Assembly (NCBI RefSeq): GCF_003797945.1
Contig: NZ_RKKU01000027.1
Span: forward strand, 1 to 60,072
Length of the DNA: 60,072 nucleotides
Source: Pseudomonas neustonica
GTDB lineage: Bacteria; Pseudomonadota; Gammaproteobacteria; Pseudomonadales; Pseudomonadaceae
Direction: 5' to 3'
Shown: positions 18,392 to 27,718 of the stretch, in pieces
Numbering within the stretch: the first letter of the stretch is position 1
How the letters are laid out: every line of letters starts with the position of its first letter
The notes under the pieces: model-generated
Told to the model about the DNA's origin: nothing
Database searches by the model: none
What the model saw: only the letters and a program-made list of their open reading frames with translations
Translations under genes and position numbers: made by a program

Positions 18392-18697
18392 TTATCCCTC
18401 GTCGTGCAAAAACCGGTCAAGACGCTGCTTGAGCATAGCGTTTTCAGCTCTTAGTTCATTCAACTCATCAAGCATCTCCAGCACCAACGGCATATCGGAC
18501 CACTCGACCGCCAGTTGATGATGCAAGCGATCAGCCTTGCTAACCAGGCTCATGGCAATATGGCTAAAACGCCACTCCTCCCGCCGGACGCCCGCTTCAG
18601 GCCGGAGCACGCCCTGCTCAACCAGATCGACTATCTGCGCTTCACTAATGCTCACGCACTGGCAAAGCTCGTCAAAACTTACGTATACGCTGCTCAT
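18392..18697 (-). CDS. cbpM: Chaperone modulator CbpM
   Basis: 101 residues. It has a MerR-like helical fold: [22 protein letters not shown], followed by a helical C-terminus with [19 protein letters not shown] forming a coiled coil. CbpM binds the J-domain of CbpA and holds back its DnaK co-chaperone and DNA-binding activity. Its start overlaps the end of cbpA by 4 bp, and the gene order cbpA-cbpM matches E. coli, which supports the call. Confidence 0.9.
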   Translation of the reverse strand: MSSVYVSFDELCQCVSISEAQIVDLVEQGVLRPEAGVRREEWRFSHIAMSLVSKADRLHHQLAVEWSDMPLVLEMLDELNELRAENAMLKQRLDRFLHDEG

Positions 18698-19632
18698 GAT
18701 TCTTTGCTCCAGTCGGCCCTGGGGTCGAATGCCGCTTGCTCTGCCAGCTCGGTCCAGAGCTGCTGCATACGCTCATTGTGCTGCTGCGGCATGACCACCT
18801 TGAGCACGGCAAAAAGATCACCACTGCCCTGTTTTCCAGTCAGACCCTTACCCTTGATTCGCAACCGCTGCCCGCTCTGGCTGTTTGGCTTGATCGTCAG
18901 CTGAATTTTACCGCTCAGGGTAGGTACCGTTACCTTGGCGCCCAGCGCCGCTTCCCAAGGGGCCAAGGGTACCGTCAGAATCAGGTTACGCCCTTCCACA
19001 TCAAACATAGGATGCGGGACCAATCGAATATGCAGATAAAGATCACCTGCCGGCGCCTGGCCCATGCCGGGTGATCCCTGGCCCTTGAGTCGAATCCGCT
19101 CGCCATCCGCAACGCCGGCGGGAATCTTGACCTTCAGCGATTTCTGTAACACCTGCGGCTGACCGCGTTCATCAACGTACTGCAGGTTGAAACTGACCGG
19201 CTTGCTGATCTCGGCCAGCGTTTCTTCTAGAAACACCGGCAGTTCGATCTCAACATCCTGGCCCTTGCGGGCAAAGGGATCCGCCGCGCCTCGGCCAAAA
19301 CCACCTCCACCTGCTCCGCCGAACATGGAGCTGAAAAAGTCGGCAAAATCAGCGTCCGACTGGCCGCCACCGCCATAACCGGCATCAGCGTTACCTTGAT
19401 AACGCTGGCGCTGCTCTCGAGCCTGGCAGAGGTCATCGTATTCCGCACGCTTATTGGCGTCGTGCAGTACTTCATAGGCCTCAGCAACTTCCTTGAACTT
19501 TTCTTCCGCCTCAGGATGCTTACTGACATCCGGATGATACTGCCTGGCCAACTTACGGTAGGCCGTCTTGATCGCCTTGTCGTCGGCCTGACGATCCACA
19601 CCGAGTACGCTGTAATAATCCTTGAAATCCAT
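18694..19632 (-). CDS. cbpA: Curved DNA-binding protein CbpA (DnaJ-type co-chaperone)
   Basis: 312 residues. Residues 1-70 form a J-domain with [12 protein letters not shown] and the HPD motif in [16 protein letters not shown] Gly/Phe-rich linker follows ([18 protein letters not shown]). From about residue 120 to the end is the DnaJ C-terminal substrate-binding domain without the zinc-finger region, which separates CbpA from DnaJ. It stimulates DnaK and binds curved DNA in the nucleoid. Co-transcribed with cbpM. Confidence 0.95.
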   Translation of the reverse strand: MDFKDYYSVLGVDRQADDKAIKTAYRKLARQYHPDVSKHPEAEEKFKEVAEAYEVLHDANKRAEYDDLCQAREQRQRYQGNADAGYGGGGQSDADFADFFSSMFGGAGGGGFGRGAADPFARKGQDVEIELPVFLEETLAEISKPVSFNLQYVDERGQPQVLQKSLKVKIPAGVADGERIRLKGQGSPGMGQAPAGDLYLHIRLVPHPMFDVEGRNLILTVPLAPWEAALGAKVTVPTLSGKIQLTIKPNSQSGQRLRIKGKGLTGKQGSGDLFAVLKVVMPQQHNERMQQLWTELAEQAAFDPRADWSKES

Positions 19633-19902
19633 ATGCAGTCCTGTCTTTTGCTGGCGTCACTGACAAATCAGACGACCGCGACACCCAGGGTGCCGAACTA
19701 CCAGCATAGCGGAATTGGGCAGCAACCAAGTCACTGATCGCGTGATACCCATTGCTGATAGAAACGGCAACGGCGCGCAGGAACAAGGCAATTGAGCTTG
19801 CCTATCAAGGCTATGGGATTTTCGCGCTTGCGTCATCCATTCGAAACGCTAATATATGCAATTACGAATCATTACTATTTAGTTGTTTATCTGAGGTGTC
19901 CC

Positions 19903-20118
19903 ATGTTGAAAACCATGACCTTTGCCTGCATGCACTTCTCCATCGCCTTTGGCGTGGTGTACTTGATGACGGGTAGCGTATTGCTGGGTGGCGCTGTCGC
20001 ATTGGTAGAGCCAGCGGTGAATACCGTTGCGTTCTACTTTCACGAGAAGATATGGAAGCGCCATGAGCGTCGCAAACAAACAGCGTTGCAGCCGCTCTCG
20101 CCGATTCTTCAGGCCTGA
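19903..20118 (+). CDS. DUF2061 small membrane protein
   Basis: 71 residues from ATG 19903, preceded by GAGGTG at a good distance; longer frames upstream are not coding-like. Two TM helices are visible: TMTFACMHFSIAFGVVYLM and VLLGGAVALVEPAVNTVAFY. The following HEKIWKR is the signature of DUF2061, a family of short two-helix membrane proteins of unknown function. Single gene. Confidence 0.82.
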   Translation: MLKTMTFACMHFSIAFGVVYLMTGSVLLGGAVALVEPAVNTVAFYFHEKIWKRHERRKQTALQPLSPILQA

Positions 20119-20267
20119 GAGAGTGTTCAGTAAAAGCCTCGAGAACAGGCGCTGATAGCGTATTTTCGTCCGTAGTCAAAAATCTTGCAGCCCGCAAAAA
20201 TGGAACTTTAACCCCCTTTTGGGGGTATATTGCAGCGACTCCTCAGGAAAAGTAGACGATCGCCATT

Positions 20268-21563
20268 ATGCCCCGAAAGACGATACGAATTTGCACCGGA
20301 TTGCTTTTTGCCATCGCCTTCACGGCTCAGGCTGAACAATTTGACTACCCTGAAACCAACCCTTTTATGGCTACGGTTGCCGGCACTCCGAATGAACTTA
20401 AAGTACCTGTTCCTGATGAGGTCGACGTTCAGCAGGGGGATCTTGCCGTTCGTGTGTTACCGGACAGAAAACTGCCGCCCGCGCTGTCCAATTACCGCGA
20501 TCTGCATTTCCGTGTCGCCTGGCATGATGAGCCCGCACCGCTTATCTTTCTGATTGCTGGCACCGGCTCTGGCTACGACAGCTCGCGTATGGACTATCTC
20601 AAGCGACTATTCTGGCAAGCTGGCATGCACGTTATTGTCTTGTCTTCGCCGACCAATCATGACTTTATCGCAGCAGCGTCCAATAGCGGCATGCCGGGGA
20701 TGGGCGCTGAGGACGCGCGTGACCTGCATACTGCCATGAGTATGGCCTTGGATAAGGCGCAAGATGAAAAGGGCTTCGAAGTCACCGAGTATCGCTTGGC
20801 CGGCTTCAGCTTGGGCGCGTTGAATGCCGCCTTCGTTGCCGAGCTTGATACCCATTTGGGGCAGTTCAACTTCAGCAAGGTGCTGCTGCTCAATCCACCG
20901 GTCGATCTTTACGCCTCGGTAGGCCGGCTCGACGATTTGTCCTACACCCGTATCCCCGGCGTAAGCGACAACGACAGCTTCTACGAGCATATTTTCCAAA
21001 AGCTCTCACGCCACTTTGCGCAGCGCGGCAACAGCGATATTCAAGCCAACCTGTTCTATGAAATACAGAACTCACCCGAGGCGCTGTCAGATCCAGAGCT
21101 CGCCATGCTGGTTGGCGCCGTGTTTCGCTTCTCAGCAGCGGATCTGAGCTTTATGAGCGATCTGATCAATCACGGCGGACGCTACGTACCAGCCGATAAG
21201 GAATTGAAGGTCAGCACCTCACTGACGCCTTACCTGCGCCGCGCGTTGTTTTGTGATTTCTCCTGCTACATCAATACCCAGCTGTGGCCAGCGTGGGAGG
21301 CACTGAATGCCGGGCGCACCATCGACGAGATGGCCTACGAAACCAGTTTGCGCAGCTTGCAGGCTTTCCTGCACGACAGTCCCAACATCGCCGCAGTCAG
21401 CAACGCTGATGACCTTATATTGACCCAAAACGACTACAGATTTTTGGCCGACACCTTCGGTGAGCGTGCCTACCTTTATCCGCACGGAGGACATGGCGGT
21501 AATCTCGACTATCCGCAGGTTGCCGAACGTTATATGGACTTTCTGCAGGGAGACGCACAATGA
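20268..21563 (+). CDS. Secreted alpha/beta-hydrolase-like protein upstream of mlaA
   Basis: 431 residues. A signal peptide of about 22 residues ends TAQA-EQ. The core resembles an alpha/beta hydrolase: LIFLIAGTGSGYDSS (oxyanion-type loop), a nucleophile-elbow-like GFSLGALNA with Ser, and a late HGGHGGNLDYP with a candidate His. In Pseudomonas genomes the equivalent gene is next to vacJ/mlaA and is sometimes labelled as a serine/threonine kinase; I see no kinase motifs. It overlaps mlaA by 4 bp, suggesting a role in the outer-membrane lipid pathway, which is an inference from context. Confidence 0.75.
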   Translation: MPRKTIRICTGLLFAIAFTAQAEQFDYPETNPFMATVAGTPNELKVPVPDEVDVQQGDLAVRVLPDRKLPPALSNYRDLHFRVAWHDEPAPLIFLIAGTGSGYDSSRMDYLKRLFWQAGMHVIVLSSPTNHDFIAAASNSGMPGMGAEDARDLHTAMSMALDKAQDEKGFEVTEYRLAGFSLGALNAAFVAELDTHLGQFNFSKVLLLNPPVDLYASVGRLDDLSYTRIPGVSDNDSFYEHIFQKLSRHFAQRGNSDIQANLFYEIQNSPEALSDPELAMLVGAVFRFSAADLSFMSDLINHGGRYVPADKELKVSTSLTPYLRRALFCDFSCYINTQLWPAWEALNAGRTIDEMAYETSLRSLQAFLHDSPNIAAVSNADDLILTQNDYRFLADTFGERAYLYPHGGHGGNLDYPQVAERYMDFLQGDAQ

Positions 21564-22372
21564 ACCCGGTCTATTGGATAAGCGGCCTGTTCGGCTGTAT
21601 TTTTTTCACCGGCACCGTCCTGGCCGACGCGCCAAACGAGTACGTCAATTACAGTGACAGCGGGCATGAGCTCGACTTCCCTGCTTACCATGATCCGCTT
21701 GATGAACTGGATATTGATAAGAGTGAAACGCGCTACCAATTCGAGCGCTCGAGTCTTCGCGCACTGAATGTGCAAGACCCGCTGGAAGGTATGAACCGTC
21801 GTATTTATCGCTTTAACGCACAATTCGACCAGCATGTTTATCTGCCGGTTGTACGCACCTATGTGTGGGCTACACCCAAGGTCGCGCGAAAAGGCGTTTC
21901 CAATTTTTTCAATAACTTGAAAGACATTCCTCACCTTGGAAATAGCCTGCTGCAGGGTAAGTTCCAGCGCAGTGCAGAGACCACAGCAAGGCTGTTGTTC
22001 AACAGTATTCTGGGGATTGGCGGGATTTTTGATGTGGCCAACAGTATGGGCCTACCGCAGCAACCAGAGGACTTTGGACAAACACTCGGCGTTTACGGCG
22101 TGCCGCCTGGCCCCTATCTGGTGATCCCGTTTCTCGGCCCTTCATCGCTGCGCGACGGCACGGGTAAAGTCGTGGACTGGGCGATTGAAGACAATGTTAA
22201 CTACATGAACAACCGTGATTTCATGAACGACTATCAGGCAACCTGGGGTATATGGGCTATTGATCTGCGCTATCAGACACCCTTCCGCTATGGTGCACTC
22301 GACAGCCCATTCGAGTATGACCAGGTGCGCTACCTGTACACCAAGTTACGTGAGTTTCAGGTCGACAACTAA
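21560..22372 (+). CDS. mlaA: Phospholipid-retrograde-transport protein MlaA (VacJ)
   Basis: 270 residues. It is the outer-membrane part of the Mla system, which removes phospholipids from the outer leaflet with porin partners. Family motifs are QDPLEGMNRRIYRFN, then ISNFF-like VSNFFNNLKDIPHLGN, LLFNSILGIGGIFDVA and QTLGVYGVPPGPYLV. The N-terminus is a signal sequence; a Cys at residue 12 sits in LFGC, a poor lipobox, so lipidation is doubtful and cleavage near LADA is the alternative. Starts within the last codon of the hydrolase gene. Confidence 0.95.
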   Translation: MNPVYWISGLFGCIFFTGTVLADAPNEYVNYSDSGHELDFPAYHDPLDELDIDKSETRYQFERSSLRALNVQDPLEGMNRRIYRFNAQFDQHVYLPVVRTYVWATPKVARKGVSNFFNNLKDIPHLGNSLLQGKFQRSAETTARLLFNSILGIGGIFDVANSMGLPQQPEDFGQTLGVYGVPPGPYLVIPFLGPSSLRDGTGKVVDWAIEDNVNYMNNRDFMNDYQATWGIWAIDLRYQTPFRYGALDSPFEYDQVRYLYTKLREFQVDN

Positions 22373-22380
22373 ACAGATGG

Positions 22381-22405
22381 CGGGCGGCTCACTCTGGGTC
22401 GCCCG
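22381..22405 (+). terminator. Hairpin after mlaA
   Basis: CGGGCG at 22381-22386 and CGCCCG at 22400-22405 form a GC-rich stem between mlaA and the convergent ycgN-like gene. No T-run follows, so it is a weak candidate. Confidence 0.4.
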
Positions 22406-22411
22406 ACACCC

Positions 22412-22864
22412 TCAGCCCACGCGAAAAATGATGTGATCTTCCCAATCATCATCATCTACACTGCCCTCTTTGAGCATTTGGCCAGATAACGAAATACCCG
22501 CCTTGTGTACGGCGTTACGGTCACCGCAAATCAAATGGTGCCATGGCGGCAAGTCCGTTCCTTCAGACACCAGACGATAGCCGCACGTTGGCGGCAGCCA
22601 GGCAAAATCGCTGGCAGCCCCCGGCGTTAGCTGGATACAGTCTGGAACTTTCAATTGGCGATTAGGGTAGTCGCTGCACTGGCAACTTTGGTGATCTAGC
22701 AGTTTGCAGGCAATGCGGGTGTAATAAAATGTCTGCGGCTCGTCTTCATCTTCCAACTTCTGCAAACAACACAAGCCGCAGCCGTCACACAGCGACTCCC
22801 ATTCCTGCTGATCCATTTCAGTCAGCTTTTTACGTTGCCAGAACGGCAGTACGCGCATCGCCAT
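22412..22864 (-). CDS. YcgN-like cysteine-cluster protein
   Basis: 150 residues. It has the UPF0260/YcgN layout: an N-terminal [18 protein letters not shown] and further Cys in [19 protein letters not shown] and VPDCIQLTP, then a [11 protein letters not shown] segment. The Cys pattern suggests a metal or Fe-S site; the role is unknown. It starts 3 bp after the end of the glutaredoxin-like gene, so both are one operon. Confidence 0.87.
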   Translation of the reverse strand: MAMRVLPFWQRKKLTEMDQQEWESLCDGCGLCCLQKLEDEDEPQTFYYTRIACKLLDHQSCQCSDYPNRQLKVPDCIQLTPGAASDFAWLPPTCGYRLVSEGTDLPPWHHLICGDRNAVHKAGISLSGQMLKEGSVDDDDWEDHIIFRVG

Positions 22865-22867
22865 AGC

Positions 22868-23122
22868 TCAACCCTCCTCGGCCAACACATCCTGCAACCA
22901 GTCAAGCAAACGGTTCAGGTCAAATGGGAAGTCCAGCTCCGCGCCGGTATCCTCACGACGCAGTACCGGAATGCGCAACTGATACCGCGTCATCAGCTCC
23001 TCGGCGTCCACAATATCCACCTCGCGCACCTGAAGGCCATTGGCTTTCAGGGGGGCAAGCTCAGCCATCGCGGCATCGCACAGATGGCAGGCGCTGGTGC
23101 CATAAAGAGTAAGACGGATCAT
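22868..23122 (-). CDS. Glutaredoxin-like protein (DUF836 type)
   Basis: 84 residues from the ATG at 23122 (MIRLTLYG). A thioredoxin fold is indicated by LTLYGTSACHLCDAAMAEL with the CxxC pair CHLC, and the cis-Pro loop RIPVLRREDTGAELDFPFD. The family has no fixed role; it may act as a small thiol redox protein. Operon with the YcgN-like protein. Confidence 0.83.
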   Translation of the reverse strand: MIRLTLYGTSACHLCDAAMAELAPLKANGLQVREVDIVDAEELMTRYQLRIPVLRREDTGAELDFPFDLNRLLDWLQDVLAEEG

Positions 23123-23277
23123 GCCGGGGGGCCGCTCGCAGTTAATCACAAAGGGTCGCTATTCTACCCGGTTGACGCGCGCCTGCCGACCTCTAACGAG
23201 GGTGCCGCGAGATCAATTGCAACCTTGGCAGTCGAGTGCGCATCCCACATACTCGGCACACTACAACGGAGATCATT

Positions 23278-24606
23278 ATGGATTGGGAAACACTGCTGTG
23301 CCGGGAACGTTTGGGTAAGCCTCTAGCCAGCGCCGACGAGTTAGGCCGCACACCGTTCCACAAGGACCATGATCGCGTTATCTTCTCTGGCGCTTTCCGC
23401 CGGCTAGGCAAGAAAACCCAGGTGCACCCGGTTTCCAGTAACGACCACATTCACACTCGTCTTACCCATAGCCTTGAAGTTGGCTGCGTAGGTCGCTCTT
23501 TGGGCATGCGCGTCGGTGAAATGCTGCGCAGCGAGCTACCAGACTGGTGCGAGCCCGCCGATCTGGGTGCGATAGTCCAGGCGGCCTGCCTGGCGCATGA
23601 TATTGGTAACCCGCCCTACGGCCACTCCGGCGAGGATGCCATCCGCCACTGGTTCCACCAGGCAGCCCAAGGCGGTCTGCTTGATCAGTTGAGTGAGGCA
23701 GAGCGTCAGGATTTTCTGCACTTTGAGGGTAACGCCCAGGGCTTCCGCGTTTTAACCCAGATTGAGTACCACCAGGCTGATGGCGGCATGCGCCTGACTT
23801 ACGCAACGCTAGGCGCTTATCTGAAATATCCCTGGACAGCGCAGCATGCCGATAGCCAGGGCTACAAAAAACACAAGTTTGGCTGCTACCAGGCCGAGTA
23901 TCCGCTGCTGCAGCAAATCGCCGACAAGCTCGGCCTGCCCTCCCAGGGCGAGCAGAGCTGGAGCCGCCACCCGCTGGTCTATCTGGTCGAGGCGGCTGAC
24001 GACATTTGCTATGGCTTGATTGACCTGGAAGACGGCCTGGAAATGGATCTGCTCGCCTATTCAGAGGTCGAAAAGGTTCTGCTCGATCTCGTGGGCGATG
24101 ATGTGCCCGAGACCTACCGCCAACTTGGCCCCGAAGATTCCCAGCGCCGTCGCTTGGCAATACTGCGTGGCAAGGCGATTGAGCATCTGGTAAACGCTGC
24201 CGCCGAGGCGTTCATCGAGCAGCAACCAGCGTTACTGGCTGGCGACCTGAAAGGTGATCTGGTTGAGCATATGCACGGAGCAGCAAGACGCTGCGTGTTG
24301 GACGCCAAGCAGATGGCGCGCAAACGCATCTTTCAGGACAAGCGCAAAACGGTGGTCGAGATCGGCGCCTACAGCACACTGGAAACCTTGCTGAACGCGT
24401 TTTGCGGCGCAGTCAGCGAGCTGCATGCCGGCCAGAACCTGAGCTTCAAGCACCAGCGCATACTGGACCTGCTGGGACATACCATTCCACAAGCGGATTG
24501 GGATCCCTACCGCAGTTACCTGAGAGTGGTCGATTTTATCGCTGGCATGACCGATCTTTACGCCGCCGACCTGGCAACCCGTATTCGCGGTATCAATCAG
24601 CCCTGA
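23278..24606 (+). CDS. dgt: dGTP triphosphohydrolase-like HD-domain protein
   Basis: 442 residues from ATG 23278, with CGGAG 8 bp upstream. It hydrolyses dNTPs (dGTP) to the nucleoside and triphosphate. The HD-domain metal ligands are in [18 protein letters not shown] and in [17 protein letters not shown]; later [15 protein letters not shown] is also conserved. The N-terminal [20 protein letters not shown] is the usual opening of this family. Length fits the dGTPase-like proteins rather than the 505-residue E. coli Dgt. Confidence 0.9.
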   Translation: MDWETLLCRERLGKPLASADELGRTPFHKDHDRVIFSGAFRRLGKKTQVHPVSSNDHIHTRLTHSLEVGCVGRSLGMRVGEMLRSELPDWCEPADLGAIVQAACLAHDIGNPPYGHSGEDAIRHWFHQAAQGGLLDQLSEAERQDFLHFEGNAQGFRVLTQIEYHQADGGMRLTYATLGAYLKYPWTAQHADSQGYKKHKFGCYQAEYPLLQQIADKLGLPSQGEQSWSRHPLVYLVEAADDICYGLIDLEDGLEMDLLAYSEVEKVLLDLVGDDVPETYRQLGPEDSQRRRLAILRGKAIEHLVNAAAEAFIEQQPALLAGDLKGDLVEHMHGAARRCVLDAKQMARKRIFQDKRKTVVEIGAYSTLETLLNAFCGAVSELHAGQNLSFKHQRILDLLGHTIPQADWDPYRSYLRVVDFIAGMTDLYAADLATRIRGINQP

Positions 24607-24633
24607 CAAAGCAGTTGTGCAAGCTCCGCCGCG

Positions 24634-26364
24634 CTAGCGCGCCAGTAACGCGGCAATCACCATAACCAGCATAAAACACAGGCTTTTCCAGAATAGCAGC
24701 GGGTTACGTTCCATCAGCGGTGGTCGCGTTCTATTGAAATAGGCCTGGCTGGGCTGACGCAGATCAAACACAAACTCCGAGAGCGCTTCGTAGCGTTTGT
24801 TGGGGTTGGGCTGCAGGGCACGTTTGAGCACCTCGTCTATCCAAGCCGGAATCTCTCGCTCATCGTGCAGGACCGTCTGATACATCAGTTTGTTCTGCGC
24901 TGCACGCGTGCGTGCTTTGGCCACTTGGGCGCCGTAAGGTAATTTCCCGGTGAGCATCTGGTAGGTGATAACCGCCAATGAAAACAGGTCAGAGCGTGGC
25001 GTGCCGCTGTCACCGATAAAGTACTCGGGCGCGGAGTACTGAACGGTGCCCAGCATCTGTTCGGGCAGTATCTGGGAGCTCATTTCCATCAGTCCGGCCA
25101 CGCGGGTAGCGCCAAAATCGATGATTTTCACGGTGCCCGTATTATCTATCATGATGTTGTCGGGGCGCAGATCCTGGTGCAACATTTCCATCCGGTGAAA
25201 GGCCTGCAGTCCTCTGGCGATCTGCTCGACGATCCCGCGCACCTGCTCCAGGCTCGGCGCAGGATTATCGACCATCCACTGGCGCAGCGTCTGTCCCTCG
25301 ATATATTCGGTAGCCACATAGAGAAAATTCCGCTGCCTCTCGATACGGCAAGGCTTGAGCACATGCGGACTGTTTAACCGGCGGGCAATCCACTCCTCTA
25401 GCATGAAGCGCTCCCGATACGCCGCATCAGCGCCCAGATCAATAGAGGGGGTCTTCAAAATCACCTGCTCGCCGCTCTCCTGATCCACTGCGAGATACAC
25501 ATGACTGCGGCTGCTGGCCTGTACTTCGCGCATGATGCGATAGCCGTCAAACAGTTCGCGCGCTTCAAGCAAAGGAGGTAGCGGCAGGTTGCCAAGCAGC
25601 TGATCAGTCAACCAGTCAGCAGCGGTGTCGCGTGTTGGCAGACCGTCTACACGCACCACTTGAACAGTGAGGTTATCGTCGCTACCGCGCGCCAAAGCTT
25701 CTGCCACAATCAATTTGGTCGCGAGCTCCAGGTCTGCATGCTGCTCGGCAATGGTCTGAGCAATAAAGGCTACACTGACAAATTCGTAGACACCGTCGGT
25801 TGCCAATACAAAGGTATCGCCCTGCGTCACCGGCAGGGCCTGGTAGTCAAGTTCCAGCTGCTGCCTGGCACCCAGCGCACGTGCCAGCTGGCTTTGCTGC
25901 TGCGACACCCATAAGCGATGATCCTGCGTGAGCTGCTCCAGCCCGCCGCCTGCCATGCGATAGATGCGCGCATCGCCAACGTGAAACAGGTAGGCTGTGG
26001 CCGCTTTTAAAATAAGCGCGCTAAAAGTACAAACGTAACCGCGATCAGCGTCATAGCGATACTGGCTTTGTCGCGTCTGGGCATACAGCCAGGAATTGGT
26101 GGCCATCAGCACGCGCTGCGCTGACTGCTTTACGCTCCAGGCCTCGGAGGTGCAGTAGTAGTCTGCCAGAAACCCCGTTACCGCGGCTTCACTGGCGACC
26201 TGGCTCAGACTGCTGCTGCTGATACCATCAGCCAGAGCAATGGCAATACCCTTGGTACTTAGCTGGGGCTCGGCCGGAACCCACGCGCCGTGAAAGTCCT
26301 GATTCAGGTCTTTCACGCCCTTGTCCGAATGCTGCCCCACACTCACTGAGAGCTGTTTATACAT
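24634..26364 (-). CDS. PP2C phosphatase-Ser/Thr kinase fusion, membrane-anchored (nitrite block)
   Basis: 576 residues in three parts. Residues 1-240 are a PP2C phosphatase with metal-binding Asp in DLNQDF, ALADGIS (Asp46), FHVGDARIY, FVLATDGVYEF and GSDDNLTV. Residues 270-535 are a eukaryotic-type kinase with Lys304 in VILKTPS, catalytic loop HQDLRPDN at 396-403 (HQD in place of HRD) and DFG at 416-418. The Gly-rich loop is missing (REVQASSRSHVYL). Residues 558-575 are a C-terminal TM helix. A paralogue lies behind the nasA transporter at 44203. It is downstream of nirBDC but separated by a terminator. The target is unknown; regulation of nitrate or nitrite transport is a guess from position. 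Confidence 0.88.
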   Translation of the reverse strand: MYKQLSVSVGQHSDKGVKDLNQDFHGAWVPAEPQLSTKGIAIALADGISSSSLSQVASEAAVTGFLADYYCTSEAWSVKQSAQRVLMATNSWLYAQTRQSQYRYDADRGYVCTFSALILKAATAYLFHVGDARIYRMAGGGLEQLTQDHRLWVSQQQSQLARALGARQQLELDYQALPVTQGDTFVLATDGVYEFVSVAFIAQTIAEQHADLELATKLIVAEALARGSDDNLTVQVVRVDGLPTRDTAADWLTDQLLGNLPLPPLLEARELFDGYRIMREVQASSRSHVYLAVDQESGEQVILKTPSIDLGADAAYRERFMLEEWIARRLNSPHVLKPCRIERQRNFLYVATEYIEGQTLRQWMVDNPAPSLEQVRGIVEQIARGLQAFHRMEMLHQDLRPDNIMIDNTGTVKIIDFGATRVAGLMEMSSQILPEQMLGTVQYSAPEYFIGDSGTPRSDLFSLAVITYQMLTGKLPYGAQVAKARTRAAQNKLMYQTVLHDEREIPAWIDEVLKRALQPNPNKRYEALSEFVFDLRQPSQAYFNRTRPPLMERNPLLFWKSLCFMLVMVIAALLAR

Positions 26365-26377
26365 GCGTTATACACTC

Positions 26378-26400
26378 AAAAACCCCGACGCCGCCGGGGT
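26378..26400 (-). terminator. Intrinsic terminator after nirC
   Basis: ACCCCG at 26382-26387 and CGGGGT at 26395-26400 form a GC-rich stem; read on the minus strand it is followed by TTTTTGA. It separates nirC from the kinase/phosphatase gene that starts 14 bp further on. Confidence 0.75.
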
Positions 26401-26421
26401 AGTCACAGAGTAGCGAGCGCG

Positions 26422-27231
26422 TTAGAGCACGCGCTTGGGAGCGGTGCGCACGTGGGTGGTATAGAGCGTAAGACCGGTAAAGGCCAGACCGCCGACCAGG
26501 TTACCTAGCGCGGTGGGGATCTCGTTCCAGATCATGTAATCCATGACCGAGAAATCTCCGCCCATGATCATCGCTGAGGGAAACAGAAACATGTTGACCA
26601 CCGAGTGCTCAAAGCCCATGTAAAAGAACAACATGATCGGCATCCACATGGCAATCACCTTGCCACTGACCGAGGTAGAAATCATAGCCCCTACCACGCC
26701 CATGGATACCATCCAGTTGCAAAGCATCCCGCGCAGAAAAATGGTCAGCCAGCCAGCGATACCATACTCAGCGTACCCCAGAGTCCGAGCTTCACCGATG
26801 TGCGAAATTTTTTCGCCAATCGCGCCCGGATCGGTGGAGAAACCGTAGGTATAAACAAAGGCCATCATCAAAGCCACGGTGAGCGCGCCAGCAAAGTTGC
26901 CGACAAACACCAATCCCCAATTGCGCAGCAGGCCGCCCATGGTCACACCAGGGCGCTTATCGAGCAGCGCGAGGGGCACCAACATGAAGACCCCAGTCAG
27001 CAGGTCAAAGCCCATCAGGTAGAGCATCACAAAACCCACCGGGAACAAAATGGCACCGATCAGCGGGTTCCCCGTCTGTACCGTAATGGCAATCGCAAAT
27101 ACCGCCGCCAGTGCCAGAATGGCACCGGCCATGAATGAGCGGATCAAGGTATCGCGTGTGGACATGAAAACCTTGGACTCACCCGCATCCACCATCTTGG
27201 TGACAAACTCGGCAGGAACTAAATAAGACAT
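26422..27231 (-). CDS. nirC: Formate/nitrite transporter family protein (NirC-like)
   Basis: 269 residues with six TM helices of the FNT fold. The family pattern is seen in FMAGAILALAAVFAI, a first half-helix segment near GNFAGALTVALMM, MLCNWMVSMGVVGAMIS and GFEHSVVNMFLFPSAMI, the last containing the conserved His of the FNT pore. It lies in the operon nirB-nirD-nirC, so nitrite uptake or export is the likely role, passing nitrite to or from NirBD. Ends at a terminator. Confidence 0.9.
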   Translation of the reverse strand: MSYLVPAEFVTKMVDAGESKVFMSTRDTLIRSFMAGAILALAAVFAIAITVQTGNPLIGAILFPVGFVMLYLMGFDLLTGVFMLVPLALLDKRPGVTMGGLLRNWGLVFVGNFAGALTVALMMAFVYTYGFSTDPGAIGEKISHIGEARTLGYAEYGIAGWLTIFLRGMLCNWMVSMGVVGAMISTSVSGKVIAMWMPIMLFFYMGFEHSVVNMFLFPSAMIMGGDFSVMDYMIWNEIPTALGNLVGGLAFTGLTLYTTHVRTAPKRVL

Positions 27232-27340
27232 GACGTGACTCTCTCTGTACTCAATCGTTTAAGGTGGCTGACGTGCGTATCAGGCAGCAGCGCGCCAGTA
27301 CTGCTGGTTCGGCCAGCCGAAACCGGCCTGGCCAAGCGGA

Positions 27341-27718
27341 TTATTCAGTCGCTATTGCCACTTCCACCCGGTCGTCGCTCAGCCGAACTGGCCATACGCG
27401 CAAGCGCTGCTCTGGATACTCGACGCAGCTGCCGTCGACCAACCTAAAGTGCTGTTTGTACAAAGGCGATGCAATTACCAGATCCCCCTTGATATACCCG
27501 ACGATGCCACGACCTATCACGTTTGCGCCTGACTTGGGGTCGCGATTCTCAACCGCAAAAAGCTGCTCACCTTCGCTGTACTGGGGTAAATGAAACAGGG
27601 CAACCTGGGTATTATCCAGCAGCGCGACCACGCCCGAGTTGGCCACCAGATCCTGACGCGTGCAGAGCACACGCCAGGCAACGGATTGTTGCTCCGCACT
27701 TTGGCTGTGTTCGATCAT
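27341..27718 (-). CDS. nirD: Nitrite reductase [NAD(P)H] small subunit
   Basis: 125 residues. NirD has a Rieske-type beta fold but without the Fe-S ligands; only isolated Cys are seen (VLCTRQDL, DGSCVEYP), which agrees with the family. Motifs are VALFHLPQYSEGEQLFAVEN, IVGYIKGDLVIASPLYKQHF and RVWPVRL. The ATG overlaps the nirB stop. It assists NirB in reducing nitrite to ammonium in the cytoplasm. Confidence 0.95.
   Translation of the reverse strand: MIEHSQSAEQQSVAWRVLCTRQDLVANSGVVALLDNTQVALFHLPQYSEGEQLFAVENRDPKSGANVIGRGIVGYIKGDLVIASPLYKQHFRLVDGSCVEYPEQRLRVWPVRLSDDRVEVAIATE

Noticed and set aside
20211..20226. ACCCCCTTTTGGGGGT hairpin before the hydrolase gene, considered as a terminator or operator
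   Set aside because: Six-pair stem without a T-run and directly in the promoter region of the hydrolase gene; no evidence for either role.
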